DNA from: TTA-H9 sp002071415
GTDB taxonomy: Bacteria > Bacteroidota > Bacteroidia > Bacteroidales > TTA-H9
Length of the DNA stretch: 14,454 nt
Assembly (NCBI GenBank): GCA_035411425.1
Contig: DAONSX010000056.1
Location: forward strand, 1-14,454
Direction of reading: 5' to 3'
Below, piece by piece: positions 1 through 5,893 of the stretch. Below the pieces are notes generated by a model. That model saw only the letters and a program-made list of their open reading frames with translations, did no database searches and was not told where the DNA came from. How positions within the stretch are numbered: the stretch's first letter is position 1; every line of letters starts with the position of its first letter. A program made the position numbers and the translations under genes.

Positions 1-22
1 TAAAATGAGGCCATACCACATC

Positions 23-2083
23 TTATTGTATCTGGCTGCCAGCGGGAATGATTTCGGCAGGTGAAACGAAATAGAGTTTTCCCTGAGGGTCTTGTGCCAT
101 GAGGATCATTCCGCGGCTTTCTATTCCCTTGATGATTCGGGGTGCAAGATTCATGAGGATACAAACCTGTGTGCCAATGATTTCCTCGGGTTGGTAATAT
201 TCGGCAATACCCGATACAATCGTTCTTTTATCTAAGCCTGTATCAACCTTTAGTTTTAGCAATTTTTTCGTCTTTGCAATCTTTTCGGCTTCCAATATGG
301 TGGCCACCCGAATGTCCATCTTCGAAAATGTATCGAAATCGATTTCATCTTTGGCTGGTTCCAGCTTGGGTGTTTCAGAAGCCGTATTCCTTATTTTTAC
401 GAGTTTTTGAATTTGCTTTTCGATAGCTTCGTCCTCGATTTTTTCGAAAAGCAACTCAGGGGTGCTCAGGATATGAGAGGAGGGCAAAAGATCACAACGT
501 CCGGCGTCGTTCCACTTGCCATCATTAAAGTTGAGAATACGACGAAGTTTTGTCGAGGTAAACGGAAGGAAAGGTTCGCACAAAATAGCGAGGTTGGCGC
601 AAATCTGCAGCGAAATATTTAAAACTGTTTTTACTCTTTCCATGTTGGAAGAGGCTATTTTCCATGGTTCGTTTTCGGTGAGGTATTTATTTCCGAGTCG
701 GGCCAAGTTCATCATTTCATTCAAGGCTTCACGAAAACGAAAATGCTCGAGGCTCGAGGCAATACGTGCAGGAATAGCTGCAATCTCTGCCATCGTTTCT
801 TCATCGATGGGAAGAAGACTGGTAAGCTCAGGGACCCGTCCGTCGAAAAATTTTGTTGCCAGCACAGCCGTTCGGTTAACGAAATTTCCGAATATAGCCA
901 CAAGCTCACTATTATTACGTGTTTGAAAGTCTTTCCATGTAAAATCATTGTCTTTGGTTTCGGGAGCATTGGCGCAGAGTACATAACGCAGCACATCCTG
1001 TTTGCCGGGAAAATCTTTAAGATATTCGTCGAGCCAGACCGCCCAGTTGCGAGAAGTTGAAATCTTGTCGCCTTCTAAATTCAGAAATTCATTGGCAGGA
1101 ACGTTATCGGGAAGGATATAGCTTCCTTCGGCTTTTAGCATAACTGGAAAGATGATGCAATGGAAAACGATATTGTCCTTGCCGATAAAATGTATCAAGC
1201 GTGTGTCAGGCGATTTCCACCATTTTTCCCAGTCTCCGCCAGTTAGCTGAGCCCAGTGTTTTGTAGCCGAGATATAACCGATGGGAGCATCAAACCATAC
1301 ATACAAAACTTTGCCTTCGGTACCTTGGATGGGCACTTTTACTCCCCAGTCGAGATCACGGGTAACGGCCCGCGGTTGCAATCCATGATCGAGCCATGAT
1401 TTGCATTGCCCATAAACATTTATTTTCCAGTCATCCTTATGTTCTTCGAGTATCCATTTTTTCAGCCATGCTTCATACTCATTGAGCGGAAGAAACCAGT
1501 GGCGGGTTGCTTTCAAAACCGGGATGCTTCCGCTTAAGGCCGATCGAGGTTGAATAAGATCGGTAGCATTGAGTGAACTTCCGCACTGTTCACACTGATC
1601 GCCATAAGCCCCCTGATTGCCACAAATGGGACAGGTACCAATAATATATCGATCGGCTAAAAATTGCCCTACCTCTGCATCGTAATACTGTTCGGTAACT
1701 TTTTCGATGAATTTCCCCTCATCATATAACTTTTTGAAAAAATTTGATGCCGTTTCATGATGTATAGGTAAAGATGTGCGGCTGTATATATCGAAGGATA
1801 TACCCAATTCTTCGAATGATTTTTTTATAATCTCGTGATACTTATCTACTACCTGTTGTGGGCTGATACCTTCTTTTCTGGCTTTTATGGTAATGGGCAC
1901 GCCATGCTCATCGCTTCCACCTATAAATAAAACTTCTTCTCCTTTCGAACGCAGATAGCGAGCATAAATATCCGCTGGAATGTAAACTCCAGCCAAATGC
2001 CCAATATGCACAGGACCATTGGCATAAGGCAATGCCGAAGTAATGGTAGTACGTTTATAGGATTTATTATTTTCTGAAGCCAT
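23..2083 (-). CDS. metG: Methionyl-tRNA synthetase (MetRS), long form with C-terminal tRNA-binding domain
   Basis: Charges tRNA-Met with methionine in the cytosol, a class I aminoacyl-tRNA synthetase reaction needed for initiation and elongation. Visible in the 686-residue product: the HIGH motif at residues 26-29 after PYANGPV; a zinc-binding knuckle with CxxC pairs at 151/154 and 164/167; the KMSKS-equivalent loop as DKISTSR at 339-345; an anticodon-binding helical region after it; and a C-terminal OB-fold tRNA-binding domain from about 586 to the end (MDIRVATI ... SRGMILMA). Length fits the homodimeric long MetRS of Bacteroidota. The start fits because the residues after it (RTTITSALPYANGP) are where the family core begins. 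Divergent from the LD-carboxypeptidase operon, with its own promoter-like sequence about 20 bp upstream. The KISTS variant of KMSKS is, from memory, usual in this MetRS subgroup and not a defect. Confidence 0.97.
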   Translation of the reverse strand: MASENNKSYKRTTITSALPYANGPVHIGHLAGVYIPADIYARYLRSKGEEVLFIGGSDEHGVPITIKARKEGISPQQVVDKYHEIIKKSFEELGISFDIYSRTSLPIHHETASNFFKKLYDEGKFIEKVTEQYYDAEVGQFLADRYIIGTCPICGNQGAYGDQCEQCGSSLNATDLIQPRSALSGSIPVLKATRHWFLPLNEYEAWLKKWILEEHKDDWKINVYGQCKSWLDHGLQPRAVTRDLDWGVKVPIQGTEGKVLYVWFDAPIGYISATKHWAQLTGGDWEKWWKSPDTRLIHFIGKDNIVFHCIIFPVMLKAEGSYILPDNVPANEFLNLEGDKISTSRNWAVWLDEYLKDFPGKQDVLRYVLCANAPETKDNDFTWKDFQTRNNSELVAIFGNFVNRTAVLATKFFDGRVPELTSLLPIDEETMAEIAAIPARIASSLEHFRFREALNEMMNLARLGNKYLTENEPWKIASSNMERVKTVLNISLQICANLAILCEPFLPFTSTKLRRILNFNDGKWNDAGRCDLLPSSHILSTPELLFEKIEDEAIEKQIQKLVKIRNTASETPKLEPAKDEIDFDTFSKMDIRVATILEAEKIAKTKKLLKLKVDTGLDKRTIVSGIAEYYQPEEIIGTQVCILMNLAPRIIKGIESRGMILMAQDPQGKLYFVSPAEIIPAGSQIQ

Positions 2084-2103
2084 TATCTCGAAAATTTGAG
2101 TTG

Positions 2104-2132
2104 CAAAGATAAATAATCGGCTTGCTTGCCAA
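2104..2132 (-). promoter_or_regulatory. Candidate Bacteroidota promoter for metG
   Basis: Read on the minus strand, TTG (2132-2130), an 18-nt spacer and TATCTTTG (2111-2104) match the Bacteroidota sigma-70-type consensus TTG/TAnnTTTG exactly at the fixed positions. Transcription would begin a few bases downstream, leaving a 5' leader of roughly 10-20 nt before the metG ATG at 2083. Motif match only; no start site is known. Confidence 0.6.
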
Positions 2133-2165
2133 TATATTGCAACTCGTTTTCCTCACCCTTAATTC

Positions 2166-2181
2166 CGGTATGTCTATACCG
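2166..2181. repeat. Short inverted repeat in the metG / LD-carboxypeptidase divergent region
   Basis: CGGTAT (2166-2171), a 4-nt spacer and ATACCG (2176-2181) form a perfect 6-bp inverted repeat in the 167-bp divergent intergenic region. A few bases on, GAC-GATATATG-GTC (2198-2211) is a near-palindrome. Either could be an operator for the divergent genes, but arms this short also arise by chance. Confidence 0.3.
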
Positions 2182-2250
2182 AAAATAAATCTTTTATGAC
2201 GATATATGGTCGATTGAAAAATTTATACTTTAGCATTTCTATTCATTCGA

Positions 2251-3162
2251 ATGAATCATTTATATAGAAGGCCTGCCTATTTAAATTCAGGCGATAAGAT
2301 TTGCATCACATCACCAGCGGGACGTGTTGCGCCCGAAAAGGTATTGAAGGCCGATAAAGTTTTCAAGAATTATGGATTCGAAGTAGAAATCATGTCCCAT
2401 GCTTTGGGTGCATTTTACCAATTTAGCGGTACCGACGACGAACGCCTCGAAGATTTGCAACAGGCCTTGGACGATCCATACTGCAAAGCTATTCTCATGT
2501 CGAGAGGTGGATATGGGCTTCATCGTATCATCGACAGGCTCGATTTTCGTTCCTTCGAAACGTTTCCCAAATGGATCATTGGATTTAGCGATATCACCCT
2601 CTTACATGCTCATTTGCATTGTCTGAAATGGCAAAGTCTGCACAGTCCCATGGCTTCGGCATTTTCTATAGAAAATCCAAGTCAGGCTTTAAAAGTGTTG
2701 AGTTTTTTACAGGGAAATCTTCCGAAATATAGCTTAGCACCTCATGCCCTCAACCGTAAAGGTAAGGCGAGGGGTATTCTTACAGGCGGAAATCTTTCCA
2801 TACTCACCAGCATTCTGGGAAGTTGCTCCGATTTGGATACCAATGAAAAAATTCTTTTCATCGAAGATGTGGGAGAATATTTGTATCGCCTCGACCGCAT
2901 GATGTGGACGTATAAAAGAGCCGGGAAACTCAGCCATCTATCGGGGCTTATCATCGGAGGCCTGACAGAAATGAAGGATGGAGAGACCAATTTTGGTTAT
3001 AGTGCCGAAGAAATCGTTTATCAAGCCGTAAAGCAATATTCCTATCCGGTTTGTTTTGGATTTCCGGCTGGGCATCAACCACACAATGAACCTCTTATGC
3101 TGGGTGCGGAAATTAGAATAGAAATCACGGATGAAGGTACTGAAATGATTTATTTGTATTAA
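2251..3162 (+). CDS. LD-carboxypeptidase, peptidase family S66
   Basis: A cytosolic serine peptidase that cleaves the L,D bond releasing the terminal D-Ala from tetrapeptide muropeptides during peptidoglycan recycling (LdcA-type); some S66 relatives (MccF) instead detoxify peptide-nucleotide antibiotics. The Ser-Glu-His triad can be placed by motif: Ser113 in IIGFSDIT, Glu205 in LFIEDVGEY, His275 in GFPAGH. The N-terminal SPAGRV and the SRGGYG loop (84-89) are also typical. The 303-residue length is normal, with no signal peptide, which fits a cytosolic enzyme. First gene of a co-directional unit; YraN starts 13 bp after its stop. A weak promoter-like TACTTTAG (one mismatch to TAnnTTTG) lies at 2226-2233 without a convincing TTG upstream. 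LdcA-type activity is more likely than MccF-type because the neighbours are housekeeping genes, but sequence alone does not settle it. Confidence 0.92.
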   Translation: MNHLYRRPAYLNSGDKICITSPAGRVAPEKVLKADKVFKNYGFEVEIMSHALGAFYQFSGTDDERLEDLQQALDDPYCKAILMSRGGYGLHRIIDRLDFRSFETFPKWIIGFSDITLLHAHLHCLKWQSLHSPMASAFSIENPSQALKVLSFLQGNLPKYSLAPHALNRKGKARGILTGGNLSILTSILGSCSDLDTNEKILFIEDVGEYLYRLDRMMWTYKRAGKLSHLSGLIIGGLTEMKDGETNFGYSAEEIVYQAVKQYSYPVCFGFPAGHQPHNEPLMLGAEIRIEITDEGTEMIYLY

Positions 3163-3174
3163 AAAAATCTTACA

Positions 3175-3543
3175 ATGATGGCCGAACATAACGAAATGGG
3201 AAAAGAAGGCGAAGAGCTGGCTGCCGAATATCTGGTGAAACAAGGTTATACCATAGAAGCTCGTAATTGGCGATATGGGCACGAAGAAATCGACATTATT
3301 GCCCGCAAGGACGACCTTTTGCTCATCGTCGAAGTTAAGACGAGACGTTCCAATTATTTTGGACAACCCGAGAGTTTTGTGAGTTTTGCCAAGCAAAAAG
3401 CCCTCATACGCTGTGCAAACCGTTATATTTATCAACACAACTTCGAAGGTGATACCCGTTTCGATATTATTTCCATCATTATGACACCCAAGGGAAATCA
3501 AATCAATCATATTCCCAATGCCTTTTATCCAACCTTAAGATGA
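3175..3543 (+). CDS. yraN: YraN family protein (UPF0102), predicted restriction-endonuclease-like fold
   Basis: A small protein of the widespread UPF0102/YraN family, whose biochemical role is not established. The family has a PD-(D/E)xK nuclease-type core, visible here as EEIDIIARKDDLLLIVEVKTRR at about residues 37-58 (key residues Glu37/38, Asp40, Glu53, Lys55), with the N-terminal GKEGEELAAEYL helix at 10-21 that marks the family. The 122-residue length is standard. Two adjacent ATGs at 3175 and 3178 are both usable starts. It follows the LD-carboxypeptidase gene closely, and its TGA overlaps the start of the AlkD-like gene (ATGA), which suggests translational coupling and a possible role in DNA metabolism. 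The active-site residues look intact. Confidence 0.92.
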   Translation: MMAEHNEMGKEGEELAAEYLVKQGYTIEARNWRYGHEEIDIIARKDDLLLIVEVKTRRSNYFGQPESFVSFAKQKALIRCANRYIYQHNFEGDTRFDIISIIMTPKGNQINHIPNAFYPTLR

Positions 3544-4232
3544 TGATTCCGACTCAAGACATTCATTCTTATGTTTCGGCTCTATCATCCATATTCGAAG
3601 AGGAGGGCAATAGAGAAACGGCAAGCGGCGCCAAAGCTTATATGCGAAATCAGTTCGAGTTTTACGGACTTCCTTCACCCCTGCGTCGTCGGCTTCAAAA
3701 AGGCTTCCTTCTACAAAATGGATATCTCTCCATCGAGCAATGGCCTGAACTCATATTTCAGTGTTGGAACTCTGCCTATCGTGAAATGCAATATTTTGCA
3801 ATGGAGTATTCTCAACATTTTATTCCTCATTGCACCGAAGAACATATTGTACTGCTCGAATGGATGATGACGAACAAGGCATGGTGGGATACAGTAGATT
3901 TTATCAGTCCTAAACTTTGTGGAAAATTTTTTATTCATTTTCCGGATATCATCGAAAATACAACTTCAAAATGGATTGATAGTCAAAATCTATGGCTACA
4001 GCGAGCTGCACTGATTTTTCAATTAAATTACAAAGAAAAAACCCATCTTGATTTATTGTTTCGATCCATTCAGTGTTTAAGTGATTCGGATGACTTTTTT
4101 ATTCAGAAGGCTATAGGATGGGCATTACGCCAAGTGTCGAAAACATTTCCCGAAGAAGTGATGCATTTTGTAGCTCACCAACCCTTAAAGCCTTTAAGCA
4201 AAAAAGAAGCCTTACGATTTGTAAATCGATGA
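3540..4232 (+). CDS. AlkD-like DNA alkylation repair protein (HEAT-repeat DNA glycosylase)
   Basis: Probably excises bulky or positively charged alkylpurines (3-methyladenine, 7-methylguanine) without base flipping, as AlkD of Bacillus cereus does. The 230-residue, all-helical protein matches family length. Residues equivalent to the AlkD active site can be placed by motif: Trp116 and Asp120 in WWDTVDFI, Arg155 in LWLQRAAL, and Trp194 in AIGWALRQVS; all are present, so activity is expected. Starts at the ATG overlapping the YraN stop; a second in-frame ATG follows directly at 3543. Last gene of the 2251-4232 unit. No terminator hairpin with a T-run is seen after it. The precise substrate range cannot be read from sequence. 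Confidence 0.92.
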   Translation: MMIPTQDIHSYVSALSSIFEEEGNRETASGAKAYMRNQFEFYGLPSPLRRRLQKGFLLQNGYLSIEQWPELIFQCWNSAYREMQYFAMEYSQHFIPHCTEEHIVLLEWMMTNKAWWDTVDFISPKLCGKFFIHFPDIIENTTSKWIDSQNLWLQRAALIFQLNYKEKTHLDLLFRSIQCLSDSDDFFIQKAIGWALRQVSKTFPEEVMHFVAHQPLKPLSKKEALRFVNR

Positions 4233-4260
4233 ATTTCGAATAAATTCATAATATAAATTT

Positions 4261-4291
4261 TTGAGAGATTTCCAAATTTTCGGTAATTTTG
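4261..4291 (+). promoter_or_regulatory. Candidate Bacteroidota promoter for the fRMsr-lipoprotein unit
   Basis: TTG at 4261-4263, a 20-nt spacer and TAATTTTG at 4284-4291 match the TTG/TAnnTTTG consensus at all fixed positions, about 60 bp before the fRMsr start. A 7-bp inverted repeat (TTCCAAA 4270-4276, TTTGGAA 4288-4294) sits across the spacer and the -7 element, so a protein bound there could block the promoter. Confidence 0.6.
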
Positions 4292-4352
4292 GAAGCCAGT
4301 GATGAAGTTTAAAAGTTAAACTATTGTAATTGAAATCATTATTTGATTTGTG

Positions 4353-4814
4353 ATGAAAATTCAGAATCAAGAAATACGTTATCAACACATCTATGGTCAA
4401 TTAGAAACTTTATTGACCAAGACGAAGGTGCCCGAAGCCCGAATGAGCACAATAATTGCTGTGCTGCATCATAAGATGCCGAATTTTTTCTGGACAGGAT
4501 TTTATCATCTTGTAGATGATGAATTGATTGTATGGTGTTATCAGGGGCCACTGGCATGTCAGATACTCGAAAAAAACAAGGGAGTATGCTGGGCTGCCAT
4601 CCAGCAGCAAAAAACTATCATTGTACCTGACGTAGAGCAATTTCCCGGTCATATTGCCTGTGATAGCCGTTCGAGATCCGAAATTGCTGTCCCCCTTAAA
4701 GATGCAGGGGGAAACATCAAGGGAGTATTGGACATTGATAGCCAGCTTATTGACAACTTTAACGAAACCGATGCCAAATGGCTCGAAAAAATTATAGATA
4801 TGGTCTATGGATAG
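4353..4814 (+). CDS. msrC: Free methionine-(R)-sulfoxide reductase (fRMsr), GAF-domain enzyme
   Basis: Reduces free L-methionine-(R)-sulfoxide to methionine using a GAF-fold active site, part of cytosolic oxidative-damage repair. The three Cys that define active fRMsr are all present: Cys69 in GPLAC, Cys79 in GVCW and Cys103 in PGHIACDS, with spacings of 10 and 24 as I recall for the Escherichia coli enzyme (YebR/MsrC, Cys84/94/118). The conserved RSEIAVPL and GVLDIDS strands follow. Length is 153 residues from ATG 4353; a GTG one codon earlier (4350) is an alternative start. It follows a good promoter match and overlaps the next gene by 8 bp. The catalytic Cys set separates it from GAF signalling domains, so I call it an enzyme, not a sensor. 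Confidence 0.92.
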   Translation: MKIQNQEIRYQHIYGQLETLLTKTKVPEARMSTIIAVLHHKMPNFFWTGFYHLVDDELIVWCYQGPLACQILEKNKGVCWAAIQQQKTIIVPDVEQFPGHIACDSRSRSEIAVPLKDAGGNIKGVLDIDSQLIDNFNETDAKWLEKIIDMVYG

Positions 4815-5361
4815 AACTGCCCACCTATTTTGCTTGCTCATAATGATAAGTATTGCGGCATGTAAAACTCCATCATCGCCCGATGAAAAAGAATATTATG
4901 ATCAAATATTAGAAAAACAAAACACTTTGGCCGATGCCATTTTCGATCTCAACCGTTATCTCGAACACGCCGATACTGCCGGCCTCCAACGAGCCTATAA
5001 TAAAACTCTCGATTATGCGAAAAATTCTCTACAGGAAATAGAAAAAATTGGTGATTATCAGGGCGATACAATTCTTTTAAAGGCAACTCTTTCCCTTTTG
5101 AAGGTTTATTGTGAAGTATTGGAAAATGAAATTCAGGAAATGATTGCTATTGTTAAAAAACCAGGCGAGATTTCGGATGCTGATGATGCTCGTATCATGC
5201 GATTGAGGAAAAACATATATAAAAAACTTACTCAAGCCGAACGGGAATTCGTAAAAGCCGATCATCATTTCAGGAACTTGTACCTGGGTGCTTATCTTTC
5301 AAATGAACCCGATACCACCTTATTTGAAGAACTCAATGATTCCGTCCCTGCAACTCCTTGA
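4807..5361 (+). CDS. Small predicted lipoprotein of unknown function, helix-rich
   Basis: A 184-residue protein with a lipoprotein signal peptide: a hydrophobic stretch LFCLLIMISI and a lipobox IAAC with the lipidated Cys at residue 19. The mature part is charged and predicted by eye to be almost wholly alpha-helical (about residues 27-165), with heptad-like spacing that could give a helical bundle. It vaguely resembles the small helical surface lipoproteins annotated as the LIC11966 family, but I cannot confirm that. Its start lies inside the last codons of the fRMsr gene (8-bp overlap), so the two are probably co-translated. The residue after Cys is Lys, not Asp, which does not suggest inner-membrane retention by the E. 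coli rule. Function unknown. Confidence 0.8.
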   Translation: MDRTAHLFCLLIMISIAACKTPSSPDEKEYYDQILEKQNTLADAIFDLNRYLEHADTAGLQRAYNKTLDYAKNSLQEIEKIGDYQGDTILLKATLSLLKVYCEVLENEIQEMIAIVKKPGEISDADDARIMRLRKNIYKKLTQAEREFVKADHHFRNLYLGAYLSNEPDTTLFEELNDSVPATP

Positions 5362-5682
5362 AATTATTATCGAACTAATTACTAAGAATGATTTGTTAAG
5401 GCATCAAAGGCGTAGCTATCAGGTTGTGATGGTTCGTATCTCAAGGAATATAGTTTAGGAATTCGAAGAAACATTGAGACAATGAAAAAATAAAAATTAA
5501 TGAACAAAAATATGCTTCTCGAATATCGATCCTAGATTTTAGAATCTTGTGTGGCTTCGCTTCGTACTCACCCTCGCTCTATTAACCTTTCTCATCTAAT
5601 AAGATTCAGAACGGAAATTGACAATTTCTCCTGGATGTGCACTATCCAACCCTATTCAGATACAAACACCGCACTCATCATG

Positions 5683-5709
5683 TTTCACTTTCAACTTTTG
5701 ACTTTCCAC
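5683..5709 (+). repeat. Four imperfect short tandem units, TTTCAC / TTTCAAC / TTTTGAC / TTTCCAC
   Basis: Four consecutive 6-7-bp units with a TTTyrAC-like pattern occur in a pyrimidine-rich part of the fusA upstream region. It could be the remnant of a simple tandem repeat. Short and imperfect, so its significance is doubtful. Confidence 0.35.
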
Positions 5710-5747
5710 TCATCATTCCCCACCCTCCTTTGCTTGTTGTTCTCATG

Positions 5748-5757
5748 ATTACGTAAT
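5748..5757. promoter_or_regulatory. Palindrome ATTACGTAAT, possible operator
   Basis: A perfect 10-bp palindrome, extendable to 16 bp (5745-5760) with one mismatched pair, about 60 bp upstream of the putative fusA -7 element. Spacing and symmetry would suit an activator or repressor dimer. Perfect 10-bp palindromes are expected by chance roughly once per 1 kb, so this is suggestive only. Confidence 0.25.
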
Positions 5758-5817
5758 GATACAAAATTCAACCAATGAGAATTTTTGCTGATTTTCCATT
5801 TTCTGATAGAATGTTTG

Positions 5818-5825
5818 TAGATTTG
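5818..5825 (+). promoter_or_regulatory. Candidate -7 promoter element for fusA
   Basis: TAGATTTG matches the Bacteroidota -7 consensus TAnnTTTG exactly. No clean TTG is found at the expected upstream spacing (the sequence there is TTTTCC), so the -33 half is weak. If used, the fusA leader would be about 60 nt and include the inverted repeat at 5839-5868. Confidence 0.45.
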
Positions 5826-5838
5826 CCCCCTTTTATCG

Positions 5839-5868
5839 AATTAAAATATAAAATATTGTATTTTAATT
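5839..5868 (+). repeat. AT-only inverted repeat in the fusA leader
   Basis: AATTAAAATA (5839-5848), a 10-nt loop and TATTTTAATT (5859-5868) form a perfect 10-bp inverted repeat ending 25 nt before the fusA ATG. In RNA it could form a stem upstream of the ribosome landing site; in DNA it could bind a dimeric regulator. Both arms are pure A/T in an AT-rich leader, which lowers its weight. Confidence 0.4.
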
Positions 5869-5893
5869 AATTATTTCAAGATTAATCATTTTT

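Larger units (their letters stand above)
5362..5893. other. 532-bp intergenic region upstream of fusA, no credible gene
   Basis: No reading frame here looks like a protein; the longest plus-strand frame (5551-5748) has a low-complexity, Phe/Leu/Ser-rich translation. The region holds several small structures: a short hairpin AGATT-TTAG-AATCT (5534-5547), GAATCTT/AAGATTC arms (5542-5548 and 5601-5607), four imperfect TTTC(A)AC-like units (5683-5709), a perfect 10-bp palindrome (5748-5757), a -7-like promoter element (5818-5825) and an AT-only inverted repeat just before fusA. No tRNA or known small RNA was recognised. Confidence 0.6.

Noticed and set aside
339..1070. Damaged KMSKS motif in MetRS (KISTS)
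   Set aside because: K(M/I)STSR is, from memory, the normal form in this MetRS subgroup, and the rest of the enzyme is intact, so it is not evidence of decay.
2938..3510. 190-codon minus-strand frame opposite the LD-carboxypeptidase end and YraN
   Set aside because: Lies wholly over two well-identified plus-strand genes, and its composition is that of a complementary-strand shadow.
5400..5470. Possible tRNA, because of a GGTTCG-like T-loop sequence near 5430
   Set aside because: No acceptor stem, anticodon arm or CCA end can be paired around it.
5551..5748. 65-codon plus-strand reading frame in the fusA upstream gap
   Set aside because: Its translation is low-complexity, rich in Phe, Leu and Ser and made partly of the TTTCAAC-like repeats; it has no promoter-like sequence, and nothing in it resembles a known protein.
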